From Candidatus Marsarchaeota archaeon (GTDB lineage Archaea > Micrarchaeota > Micrarchaeia > Micrarchaeales > Micrarchaeaceae), in NCBI GenBank assembly GCA_023473665.1, contig JAMCYM010000002.1:1-64000 (forward strand): a stretch of DNA of 64,000 nucleotides, in the 5' to 3' direction. The first letter of the stretch is position 1; each line of letters starts with the position of its first letter. Shown here in pieces: positions 31,563 to 39,430 of this stretch. Both the position numbers and the translations under genes were made by a program. A model generated the notes under the pieces. That model was not told where the DNA came from and did no database searches. It saw only the letters and a program-made list of their open reading frames with translations.

Positions 31563-33044
31563 TCATATCCACGGCAGCACGTTAACAAGAAGGAAGATTA
31601 CCACGAGCGCTGTCAGCACCCTGACGATGCGCCTGTTTTTCACGCTGGTAGCATAGATGCGCCAGCCGTCAAGGCCCGGTATCGGGAGCAGATTGACCAC
31701 CGCTACCAGGAAGTTCAGCATGAACAGGAGCGCGAACAGCGTGTACAGGAAATACACCGACTTGTACCATAGGTTAGGCGTTACGGCCTTTGTCACTACG
31801 CCTACCTCTATGCCTATCAAGCCGTGCGTAGAGATGTTTGAGCGCATCGACGTCAGTTCGTACGAGCCTGAGCTGGTAGCTATGTTGATGACAGAGCCTG
31901 GGCTTTCGTTTGACGCGAATGCCTCGAAGCCGGCCAGGTCGCTGACGCGGTAGCCGTTCCACGATATCACCTGCGAGTCCACTTTTATCACGTTGTAGGC
32001 CGGATAGCCAGGTATGGTGCCGGTTATGACAACGCTCTGCTGGTAGACGTGCTGCACCATGTAAGGTATCATGACCACCATGGGCACAAGGAACACGAGC
32101 ATGAGCAGGAAGTTCGACGATACCCCTGCGGCGAGTATCTCGTTCTGCTGGATTGCCGGCAGTTTGGCCACCTGCTTCTCCTCCGGCTCTACAAAGGCCC
32201 CTACAGGTATCAGGCCAAACATCAGAAGGCCGACCGACTTCAGCTTGACCTTGAACATCGCAGCCAGCACGCCATGCGACATCTCATGGAATATGAGTAT
32301 GACGACCAGCGCTATTATGCCCGCAAAGAGCGGCGTGTCTACTCCAGGTATGAGCGGCGCTACGCCTGGCACCTGGCTCGACAGCGGGGCAAGCGACGAG
32401 GTGCTGATTGACGCAACCACCGAGTTCAGTATGTTGTAGGAATTGAGGGCCAGCAGGTAGAACATGTAACCTGAGAATCCTGCTATGAATGTGGCAGCAT
32501 GGAGCGCGTATTCTGACACGCCTCCGCTTAACGCTTCTGCAACGTATGACGATGGGGAAGGCAGCGCCTGCGCCGCCGGCACATACCTCTGCAGCGGGGC
32601 TATGTTTATGAACAGCACCGAGTAGCTAAGGAGCGGCAGCACGAAGAACATGATAATGAAGAGCGACACCAAGCCCACAGCATAGAGGCGCTTGCTTATC
32701 CTGCCCTTCAGCAGAGGGTAAGCCAGCACGCCGAATCCCAGCACTATGCCCCAGAGGGCAAGCGCTTGCCAGAAACCTGAATGGCTCTTTGCGATCCTGC
32801 GCACAGTCGCTATGCCGCGGGAGCCGCTCAGCATGTACATTCCGTAACCGCCGTGCAGCGAGAATATCGTCTTGATGGCGGTGCCGCTGAGCACCAATGC
32901 CACAAGTGCACCGATCCACTGCACCGCAGCGCCAAGATACGATGCGAAATACAGGTAGTAAAGGGCTGCAATCGTTACGATGGCCACAGCGGCTCCGGAA
33001 GCATATCTCAGCCTGCCGTCAATGTGGCTATTTTTATCTAGCAT
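31563..33044 (-). CDS. Site-2 protease family (M50) membrane metalloprotease with PDZ domain
   Basis: A 493-aa intramembrane zinc protease. The HEMSH zinc motif is near residue 252, in a hydrophobic segment, and the third ligand motif 'NLLPIPGLDGWRIY' is near 445-458. Between them is a PDZ-like domain of about 90 residues ('YPAYNVIKVDSQVISWNGYRVSDLAGFEAF'). Four to five extra N-terminal membrane segments precede the catalytic core. Such proteins cleave membrane-bound regulators or other transmembrane proteins. Its stop is 5 bp from the convergent phosphoesterase stop. Confidence 0.92.
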   Translation of the reverse strand: MLDKNSHIDGRLRYASGAAVAIVTIAALYYLYFASYLGAAVQWIGALVALVLSGTAIKTIFSLHGGYGMYMLSGSRGIATVRRIAKSHSGFWQALALWGIVLGFGVLAYPLLKGRISKRLYAVGLVSLFIIMFFVLPLLSYSVLFINIAPLQRYVPAAQALPSPSSYVAEALSGGVSEYALHAATFIAGFSGYMFYLLALNSYNILNSVVASISTSSLAPLSSQVPGVAPLIPGVDTPLFAGIIALVVILIFHEMSHGVLAAMFKVKLKSVGLLMFGLIPVGAFVEPEEKQVAKLPAIQQNEILAAGVSSNFLLMLVFLVPMVVMIPYMVQHVYQQSVVITGTIPGYPAYNVIKVDSQVISWNGYRVSDLAGFEAFASNESPGSVINIATSSGSYELTSMRSNISTHGLIGIEVGVVTKAVTPNLWYKSVYFLYTLFALLFMLNFLVAVVNLLPIPGLDGWRIYATSVKNRRIVRVLTALVVIFLLVNVLPWI

Positions 33045-33128
33045 GAGGAATCAGCTGTAGCAACGCACCTATATTTGGGAGGCAAAAGGATTTATAGAAG
33101 CTGGCAGGAAAACCTATTGGGGGATTTG

Positions 33129-33572
33129 ATGGAGGACTGCGAGCTGTGCGGCCGGCCTACCGAACGCGTGTATGTCGTTGATGTGGAGGGCGTAGAGCTG
33201 AGGGTGTGCCCGAAGTGCGCCAAGGGCAAGAAGGTGATAAGGGATGCGTCTGTGCCAATTAAAACGTCAAAGCCCCGGAGTGCGCCGCGTGCGCAACACG
33301 GAGAGCTCCAGCTTGTCGATGACTATGGCGCAAGGATAAGGAGCGGCCGCGAGGCGATGAAGATACCTCTGAAGGTGCTGGCTGAGATGCTCAACGAGAA
33401 GGAGACATTCCTCTCCAGGGTGGAGGAGCAGAAGACAGCGCCGCCAGAGGCCCTGGTGAAGAAGCTCGAGAAGGCCTTGGGCATAAGGCTTCTGGAGGAG
33501 CCGCCCGCCGAGGCGCAGGAGAGCGCGCGCCGCGGCAAGGAGAACGCTACTCTAGGGGACTTCGTGGGCTAG
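33129..33572 (+). CDS. mbf1: Archaeal multiprotein bridging factor 1
   Basis: A 147-aa MBF1: an N-terminal zinc ribbon (CELCG ... CPKCA, Cys4, Cys7, Cys27 and Cys30) and a C-terminal helix-turn-helix ('GARIRSGREAMKIPLKVLAEMLNEKETFLSRVEEQK', about 66-101). In archaea MBF1 associates with the ribosome or transcription machinery. The ATG at 33129 follows gggggattt and is preferred to an upstream in-frame codon at 33075. It precedes fen by 8 bp in the same direction. Confidence 0.93.
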   Translation: MEDCELCGRPTERVYVVDVEGVELRVCPKCAKGKKVIRDASVPIKTSKPRSAPRAQHGELQLVDDYGARIRSGREAMKIPLKVLAEMLNEKETFLSRVEEQKTAPPEALVKKLEKALGIRLLEEPPAEAQESARRGKENATLGDFVG

Positions 33573-33580
33573 GCGTTGAA

Positions 33581-34630
33581 ATGGCAGTCGACCTGAGCAA
33601 GCTGGTGGTAAGGCGCAAGATAACTGTCGATGAGCTGAACGACCGCGTGGTAGCGGTCGACGCCTACAACGTGCTCTACCAGTTCCTTTCGATAATAAGG
33701 CAGCCTGACGGGACGCTCCTCACCGACCAGAACGGGAACGTTACCAGCCATCTGTCCGGGCTTTTCTACCGCACCATAGAGCTGATAGACCACGGCGTCA
33801 AGCCTATATACGTATTTGACGGCGTGCCCTCGATGCTCAAGCAGAAGACCATAGAGGCGCGCATGCAGAGGCGCGCATCCGCATACGAAGCGTGGCAGCA
33901 GGCGAAGGAAGCAGGCGCCGTAGAGCAGGCGCGCTCCTACGCCCAGCAGAGCTCAAGGGTCGACAAAGCAATAGTTGCGTCGTCGAAGCGGCTCCTCGAG
34001 CTTATGGGAGTGCCATACATAAACGCGCCCAGCGAGGGCGAGGCGCAAGCGAGCTACATGTGCGCCCATGGCCTGGCGTATGCCGCGGCCAGCCAGGACT
34101 ACGACACATTGCTCTTCGGCTCAAAGAACGTGGTGCGCAACCTGGCGCTTTCCGGAAGGAGGAAGCTGCCAAAGAAGAACATATACATAGAGGTGCAGCC
34201 GGAGCTCGTGAACCTCGACGAGACGCTTTCGAGCCTCGGCATAACCCGCAAGCAGCTCATATGGGTAGGCATACTGATAGGCACGGACTTCAACGAGGGC
34301 ATAAAGGGCGTCGGCCCTAAGACGGCGCTCAAGGCGGCCAAGGCAGCGAGCAGCCTGGCAGACATAAAGGCCTTCGCGAAGTCGAAGGGCGGGGAGTTCG
34401 AGCTCGACGTAGCAGAGGTCGAGCAGCTGTTCATGAATCCTGAGGTTACAGAACTGGAAAGGTCGTACATTTCTGCTGCGCTCGACTCAAAGGCAGATGC
34501 GGACGGCATAGTGCGCTTCATGTGCGACGAGCACGGCTTCAGCAGGGAGCGTGTCGCAAAGTACGCGCAGCTTCTGGAGAAGCGAAAGGGATCCGCGCGG
34601 CAGGCCGGCATCTCATCGTGGGTCAAGTAA
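33581..34630 (+). CDS. fen: Flap endonuclease 1
   Basis: A structure-specific nuclease for Okazaki fragment processing and repair, 349 aa. The N-domain contains 'VVAVDAYNVLYQF' and 'VKPIYVFDGVPS', the I-domain 'INAPSEGEAQASYM' and 'AASQDYDTLLFG', and the helix-hairpin-helix region 'ILIGTDFNEGIKGVGPKTAL'. The C-terminus QAGISSWVK is a plausible, divergent PCNA-interacting (PIP) motif. The second residue is Ala where most FEN1 proteins have Gly. It follows mbf1 by 8 bp. Confidence 0.96.
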   Translation: MAVDLSKLVVRRKITVDELNDRVVAVDAYNVLYQFLSIIRQPDGTLLTDQNGNVTSHLSGLFYRTIELIDHGVKPIYVFDGVPSMLKQKTIEARMQRRASAYEAWQQAKEAGAVEQARSYAQQSSRVDKAIVASSKRLLELMGVPYINAPSEGEAQASYMCAHGLAYAAASQDYDTLLFGSKNVVRNLALSGRRKLPKKNIYIEVQPELVNLDETLSSLGITRKQLIWVGILIGTDFNEGIKGVGPKTALKAAKAASSLADIKAFAKSKGGEFELDVAEVEQLFMNPEVTELERSYISAALDSKADADGIVRFMCDEHGFSRERVAKYAQLLEKRKGSARQAGISSWVK

Positions 34631-34712
34631 AACGCTATGAACCCTTTTCCCAAGAAACGACCAGTTCGTTATTTAAAGCAATGCAAGGAAAGTAAGCTCT
34701 GGAGGATGCCAA

Positions 34713-35288
34713 ATGGCCAAGAATGGGGGAAGCATGAAGATAGACCTCGGTGCGGTCCCTGACATAAACACGCTCTTCAGCAGCATAATAAAGGACCTCT
34801 CCAAAGAATTTCCCGAGTTCGAGAAGTTCGACGTGCCTATTGTGCTGTCGTTCAGGCTGCGCATAGAGAACGGCGTTGCAGTGATAGAGGACATCAGCGC
34901 CAGCTCTTCGCCGCCGCAACCGCAGCAAGACGCGCAGCGCCGCACGCGCAATAAAGTACCACAGGGCCCCACGGCGAGCAGTTTAGAGCAGATAAACAAA
35001 TACCCAAAGGACAGGGAGCCGCTTGTCGACGTGTCTGAGAGGAACGGCGTCGCGTCTGTGACAGCTGAAATGAACGGCGCTGCCAGGGAGTCGATACAGG
35101 TTACGGCAAATGGCAATACATTAACGATACAGGCCTCAACCAGGTACGGGCCATTCGATCGTAAGCTCGAGCTGTCAGGCAGCATAAATCCGCAAGCAGC
35201 GGTCGCGCACTACACCAACGGCGTGCTCGAGATCACTGCACCGCTTGACGGCAAGCGCCATGGAAAGGCTATTATAAAGGTATCTTGA
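34713..35288 (+). CDS. Hsp20/alpha-crystallin-like protein
   Basis: A 191-aa protein. The C-terminal 90 residues ('EPLVDVSERNGVASVTAEMNGA' to 'NGVLEITAPLDGKRHGKAIIKV') have the beta-sandwich pattern of small heat-shock/HSP20-like domains. The N-terminal half ('DINTLFSSIIKDLSKEFPEFEKF') and the Gln/Pro-rich middle are less conserved, resembling gas-vesicle GvpH-like HSP20 proteins in layout. Likely a chaperone. The start at 34713 (or the ATG at 34734) is AT-proximal. A very small basic protein gene follows 24 bp later. Confidence 0.8.
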   Translation: MAKNGGSMKIDLGAVPDINTLFSSIIKDLSKEFPEFEKFDVPIVLSFRLRIENGVAVIEDISASSSPPQPQQDAQRRTRNKVPQGPTASSLEQINKYPKDREPLVDVSERNGVASVTAEMNGAARESIQVTANGNTLTIQASTRYGPFDRKLELSGSINPQAAVAHYTNGVLEITAPLDGKRHGKAIIKVS

Positions 35289-35312
35289 AATGCTTCTTCT
35301 GTAGGTGTTTTC

Positions 35313-35432
35313 ATGCAAAAGAGGGTTACGAAATCGAACAGGAAGATCGGCAAGAGGTACAGGAGCGCCAAGAAGCTCAAGCGCATCAGGAAGCCGCACA
35401 GGAAGCGGCTCAAGGCAGTGATGCGGCGCTGA
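35313..35432 (+). CDS. 39-aa highly basic protein
   Basis: A tiny protein in which about half of the residues are Lys or Arg, with no acidic residue; it begins MQKRVTKSNRKIGKRYRSAK. The ATG at 35313 is preceded by ggtgttttc, a good ribosome-binding match with the normal spacing. It ends 2 bp before the convergent neighbour's stop. The composition fits a nucleic-acid- or ribosome-binding protein; no known family (including small ribosomal proteins such as L41e) was matched with certainty. Confidence 0.6.
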   Translation: MQKRVTKSNRKIGKRYRSAKKLKRIRKPHRKRLKAVMRR

Positions 35433-35434
35433 GC

Positions 35435-36022
35435 TCACACGATGTCTACATACATCTTGTCGTTGAACTCATAGGCGGTCGAATTCTCGTCTATCCCAAG
35501 CGCCTTCAGCATCGCGTCCTTGCCTGGCAGTTCCCTTATGCCGTCCTTCATGTCAAGCAGATAGAGCTTGCCGCTGTATTCGTAGTACACCAGCACGTTC
35601 CTGGTGCTGTCCCTGATGCTCATCAGCACCTTGGCCGAAGGATTGCCAAGCTTTATGAGCAGGCTGCACAGCAGCACGCACTTGTCAACAATATCACCCA
35701 TGCCGAACGTCAGCGTGTCGGCCGGCGAGAGCCAGAACTGGAGCGGCAGCGTCGCATCGGCAATCTTATCTCTCACGAATTCCAGCGCCTCCACGCTAGC
35801 GTCGTAGAAGCTGCCCTCATAGGTGTAATGGTCGAAGTCGTCCATTACCTCCTTGGCCTTTGCAGCTACCTTTTCATTGTTCGGCGTCACAAGCGTGGGC
35901 AGCTCCGCTACGGACAAGCTCTCCTGCTCCTCTATGTAATCCTTGTAGCGCTGTATCACGGCCAGGTAGAGCTGGCCCAAATCGCCCTGCCTTTCGGCCA
36001 TAGGCTGCGCATCAATCGCCAT
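35435..36022 (-). CDS. Hypothetical protein, possibly transglutaminase-like
   Basis: A 195-aa soluble protein. The central stretch 'GMGDIVDKCVLLCSLLIKLGNPSAKVLM' (about 106-133) resembles the Cys-helix of transglutaminase-like proteases, in which Cys starts a helix after Asp, followed by a beta strand; later 'NVLVYYEYSGKLYLLDMKDG' could supply the His/Asp strands, but no His is evident in the right place. The assignment is therefore weak. It is divergent from polX and convergent with the 39-aa basic protein. Confidence 0.5.
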   Translation of the reverse strand: MAIDAQPMAERQGDLGQLYLAVIQRYKDYIEEQESLSVAELPTLVTPNNEKVAAKAKEVMDDFDHYTYEGSFYDASVEALEFVRDKIADATLPLQFWLSPADTLTFGMGDIVDKCVLLCSLLIKLGNPSAKVLMSIRDSTRNVLVYYEYSGKLYLLDMKDGIRELPGKDAMLKALGIDENSTAYEFNDKMYVDIV

Positions 36023-36093
36023 ACATCACATACTGCGCTGGAAAGGGATAAAATGGTTCCTTGTTCTATTAGATCGGCAGCAGGGGCGTAGCA

Positions 36094-37821
36094 ATGAGGA
36101 ACAAGGAGCTGGCAGAAATATTCGACGAGATAGCAGCCATGCTCAGCATAGAGGAAACAAAAACATCGCGGTTTGAGGTCAGGGCGTACCAGACGGCCGC
36201 ACTGAACATATCGGGCCTGCAGGAGGACATAGAGGACATATACAGGCGCGGCGGAACGAAGGCGCTCATGGAGCTGCCTGGCGTAGGCAAGGGCATAGCC
36301 GGACACATAGAGGAATACCTTAAGACCGGGCATATCAGGAAGTACGATGCGCTGAAGAAGAAATACCCTGTCGACTTCAAGTCGCTCACAAAGCTGGAAG
36401 GCATGGGGGCAAAGAAAGCAATGCTCCTTTACAGGAAGCTCAAGATTAGGGACCTTGCCGACTTGCAGAAAGCCGTAGCCGCGCACAAGGTGCGCGAGCT
36501 GGAGGGCTTCGGCGAGAAAAGCGAGCAATCGATAGCAAATGGCATCAGGCTGCTTGAGGCAGCAGGCACACGGATGCCTCTAGGCGAGGCGCTGCCGGAA
36601 GCCGAATCCATCGTGAAGGCGCTCCTCGGCAGCAGGCTTGTTGAGGATGCGCTTGTGGCAGGGTCTGCGCGGCGGATGCGCGAGACCGTTGGCGACATCG
36701 ACATACTGGCGCTTTCTAGGAAGGGCGAGCCGGTCATGGACTTCTTTGAGAAGCTGCCCATGGTCATGGGCACGGTGTCAAAAGGGCCTACAAGGACCAC
36801 AGTGCAGCTCAAGATCGGCTTAACGTGCGACCTCCGCGTTATAAAGCCGGAGAGCTTCGGCGCTGCCGTGCAGTACTTCACGGGCAGCAAGGCGCACAAC
36901 ATAGCGACGCGCAAGATAGCAATAGCGAAGGGCTACAAGCTGAACGAGTACGGCCTGTTCAGGAAAAACAGGATTATAGCGAGCAGGGACGAGCGCGAGA
37001 TATACGCCAAGCTCGGCATGGAGTGGGTGCCGCCTGAGATGCGCGAAGACCGCGGCGAGATAAAGCTAGCGCTCGAGCACAGACTACCTAAGCTCGTAGA
37101 GCTGGGCGACCTCCAGGGCGACCTGCATACGCACACGAAAGAGACAGATGGTAACAACACATTGGAAGAGATGGCCGATGCGGCCGTCAAAGCAGGGCTC
37201 AAGTACATCGCTACCACAAACCATACGAAGAGCCTGCGCGTGGCAAGGGGCATGGACGAGAAGGGATTCGCGAAGTTCTTCGAGCAGGTCGACAGGCTCA
37301 ACGACAAGTACAACGGCAGCTTCACGATCATGAAGGGCGCAGAGGTCGACATACTGAAGGACGGCAGCCTTGATCTGGAAAGGAAGGCGCTCATGAGCAT
37401 GGACTGCGTTGTTGGCGGAGTGCATTCAGCGTTCAACATGCCTGAGCGCGAGATGACCAAGCGCATCGTTACTGCAATGGATTCGGGCCTTATGCACATT
37501 CTGGCCCACCCTACTGGCAGGGTAATAGGCGTGCGCGAGGCGTATCCTCTCGATCTAGCGGCTGTCGCAGAAGCGGCGGAAAGGAACGGCGTTATGCTCG
37601 AGATAAACGCGTATCCATTGAGGCTGGACCTCAATGACACCAACATACTTAGCACATCCAAGAGAAATGTGACGTTCGCGATAAATTCAGACGGGCATAA
37701 CGTTACCCATTACTCAGTGTTGAGGTACGGCATAGGCACAGCACGCAGGGGCTGGCTTGGAAAGGAGCGCGTAGCCAACGCACTGCCTCTCGAGAAGCTC
37801 AGGCGCCTGCTGAAGAAATGA
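36094..37821 (+). CDS. polX: Family X DNA polymerase with C-terminal PHP domain
   Basis: A 575-aa repair polymerase. Helix-hairpin-helix motifs ('LMELPGVGKGIAGHIEEYL', 'LTKLEGMGAKKAMLLYRKL') lead into the nucleotidyltransferase core with GSARRMRETVGDIDILA (about 188-204). The C-terminal PHP phosphoesterase domain starts at 'GDLQGDLHTHTKETDG' (about 335-350) and continues with 'ATTNHTKS', 'GAEVDIL' and 'NSDGHNV'. Bacterial-style PolX-PHP proteins fill gaps and have 3'-5' exonuclease activity. A 68-aa gene overlaps its end by 4 bp. Confidence 0.95.
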   Translation: MRNKELAEIFDEIAAMLSIEETKTSRFEVRAYQTAALNISGLQEDIEDIYRRGGTKALMELPGVGKGIAGHIEEYLKTGHIRKYDALKKKYPVDFKSLTKLEGMGAKKAMLLYRKLKIRDLADLQKAVAAHKVRELEGFGEKSEQSIANGIRLLEAAGTRMPLGEALPEAESIVKALLGSRLVEDALVAGSARRMRETVGDIDILALSRKGEPVMDFFEKLPMVMGTVSKGPTRTTVQLKIGLTCDLRVIKPESFGAAVQYFTGSKAHNIATRKIAIAKGYKLNEYGLFRKNRIIASRDEREIYAKLGMEWVPPEMREDRGEIKLALEHRLPKLVELGDLQGDLHTHTKETDGNNTLEEMADAAVKAGLKYIATTNHTKSLRVARGMDEKGFAKFFEQVDRLNDKYNGSFTIMKGAEVDILKDGSLDLERKALMSMDCVVGGVHSAFNMPEREMTKRIVTAMDSGLMHILAHPTGRVIGVREAYPLDLAAVAEAAERNGVMLEINAYPLRLDLNDTNILSTSKRNVTFAINSDGHNVTHYSVLRYGIGTARRGWLGKERVANALPLEKLRRLLKK

Positions 37822-38024
37822 GCGTTGCACATGCAGTTGCCCAAGCAATAAACCTGCAATCCGGAAACATGCCAACGGGAAAAGCACATTGCAATCATTA
37901 TGAAGCGTTCAAAAACGATCCAGCAACTTTGGGTGTTGATGCATTGCCAAAAGAGGAAATAATAAATGACTTGCGTGCAAGTATGATAGCTGTTAGGCAA
38001 TCGGCAGTTCGTGCTAGTAAGTGA
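37818..38024 (+). CDS. Small hypothetical protein, 68 aa
   Basis: It starts at an ATG overlapping the polX stop (ATGA), so it is likely to be translated with it. Mixed composition, no membrane segment, no recognised domain. It ends just before the pilin-like gene, which has its own start at about 38032. The tight overlap favours a real gene, but there is no functional clue. Confidence 0.5.
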   Translation: MSVAHAVAQAINLQSGNMPTGKAHCNHYEAFKNDPATLGVDALPKEEIINDLRASMIAVRQSAVRASK

Positions 38025-38031
38025 GTCGACC

Positions 38032-38889
38032 ATGCATGCAATGAAAGCGCAAAGCGCTATGGAATACCTGATGACCTACGGCTGGGCCATCCTAATAATA
38101 GCAGTAGTGCTTGCAGCGCTCTATGCCACTGGCGTATTCAATCCAAACACGTTTGCGCCTAGAGCCCAGCCTGGTGCTTGCAGCGTCTACAGGCCATATG
38201 GCCCCGGCAGCACGCAGTTCATAAGTACTGAGGGACCGTGCAACAGCGAAGAGCCAAAGTTCGTGGCTCAGTTCAGTGGTGTGAGCTATATAACGACGCC
38301 CTCAACAAACATGCTTAAGGCCACAATGCCACTCACGCTGACTGCATGGATTATGGCATCGTCAACCTCCGGAACTAATGTAATAGTGCAAGAGGGAACT
38401 GCAGCAACTGATGAATCGGCCCACATATGGACAAGCTCAGGCACTTTGCAGGTAGGATTCTATGGCGATAACTGTAACACTGGTGAGCCTGTTAGCGCTG
38501 GGAAATGGTATTTCGTGGCAATGAACTGGACAGGAGGCACAAGCAAGACAATGGGATGGACTATTGATGGTACATCTGGCACATGCGCTATAACCGGGAC
38601 TCCAAGCATACTGTCGGGCACATCCTATATTGGATGGGACGGAAGCGCCGGAGATGAATGGTCTGGAGACATATCAAATGTCCAAATCTACAACACATCC
38701 CTTTCGCAACCAGGCATCCAAGCCATCTATAAAGAAGGCATAGGCGGCCCGCCTATTAAACTGCAAAATCTTGTTGGCTGGTGGCCGCTCAACGGCAACC
38801 CCACTGATTACAGTGGTGATAACCTTAATGGCATAGCTGCTAATGTTATATATACATCGTCGTGGGACTCTGGATACGTCGCGCCATGA
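38032..38889 (+). CDS. Pilin-like surface protein with LamG domain
   Basis: About 285 aa. It begins with a class III (type IV pilin/archaellin-type) signal: 'MKAQSAMEYLMTYGWAILIIAVVLAALY', with the prepilin-peptidase site expected before QSAMEYL. The rest is a concanavalin-like LamG-type domain ('FSGVSYITTPSTNMLKATMPLTLTAWIM', 'SAGKWYFVAMNWTGG', 'GDISNVQIYNTSLSQPGIQAIYKEGIGG', 'LVGWWPLNGNPTDYSG'), which suggests a sugar- or surface-binding protein mounted on a pilus or as a membrane-anchored pseudopilin. The start may be 38032 or 38041. No pilus assembly genes are nearby. Confidence 0.8.
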   Translation: MHAMKAQSAMEYLMTYGWAILIIAVVLAALYATGVFNPNTFAPRAQPGACSVYRPYGPGSTQFISTEGPCNSEEPKFVAQFSGVSYITTPSTNMLKATMPLTLTAWIMASSTSGTNVIVQEGTAATDESAHIWTSSGTLQVGFYGDNCNTGEPVSAGKWYFVAMNWTGGTSKTMGWTIDGTSGTCAITGTPSILSGTSYIGWDGSAGDEWSGDISNVQIYNTSLSQPGIQAIYKEGIGGPPIKLQNLVGWWPLNGNPTDYSGDNLNGIAANVIYTSSWDSGYVAP

Positions 38890-39430
38890 TGTCGCTACTA
38901 AAACTTCGAGATATTGACCTGCTTTCCTGGAATTCATGTTCCAGTTCAGGCTTGATCATGCACTTGTATCATAACATACCTGCGTTACCTAGCGCCTTTG
39001 AGACCTGCTTGCTAACATATGCCTAATCTTCGAGTTGGTGTCTTACAAAAGGCTTTAGGTGCGGCCATGTTTTTTTTTCAACTCCGAGGATTGCACCTTT
39101 TAGCGCTCCTGCTGTCGGTTTCAGTGCAGAAAAAGAGAGGCATAGTTCTTGCTTTTTCCTATGATTCTCGCTGCATCAACTACTCTTATCACGCGTATGC
39201 CATTCTTTGATAAATACGAGTTGAATCCCGAGGTCTTCATTGCTTTATTCCGCGCATGCAAGATATAGATTTTTGTATATCTCATTATCAAATATGATAA
39301 TTAATATGACATAAATAACAACAAAGAAACTAACCCGTGCTTGCAAACGTTGAAATAAGATACATTGATAATAAAGATTATGTTTATTATACAATTTTTA
39401 TTGAATTAACTAAAATATAAAATGCACGAT
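38890..39430. other. Gene-poor AT-rich interval with remnants of an AbiE locus
   Basis: 541 bp without an intact gene. On the minus strand it contains an AbiEi N-terminal remnant (39121-39240). At about 38880-38937, also on the minus strand, a short stretch (MNSRKAGQYLEVLVATSW) is faintly reminiscent of the region before the FKGGTAL motif of AbiEii; this second match is weak. The far right part (39260-39425) is very AT-rich, with no feature I can name. Confidence 0.5.
39121..39240 (-). pseudogene. AbiEi antitoxin N-terminal remnant
   Basis: On the minus strand, 39 codons from an ATG at 39240 to a TGA: MKTSGFNSYLSKNGIRVIRV, then VDAARIIGKSKNYASLFLH. This matches the N-terminal winged-helix pattern of the intact AbiEi at 48095-48730 (FIGFLRDNHMPVFSVKDATK, ILRKPKEYTWLFLNR). 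The frame stops where the next conserved Arg-Leu should follow; another frame continues for about 30 codons. Intact AbiEi proteins are about 200 aa, so this is a dead copy. Confidence 0.6.

Noticed and set aside
35285-36091. 268-codon frame on the plus strand across the basic mini-protein and the 195-aa gene
   Set aside because: It mostly mirrors the minus-strand 195-aa gene and shows low-complexity Gln/Ala/Glu content; the short basic frame at 35313 has the better start signal.
39019-39210. 63-codon plus-strand frame in the gap
   Set aside because: It is antisense to the AbiEi remnant, which explains the coding-like look of the region.
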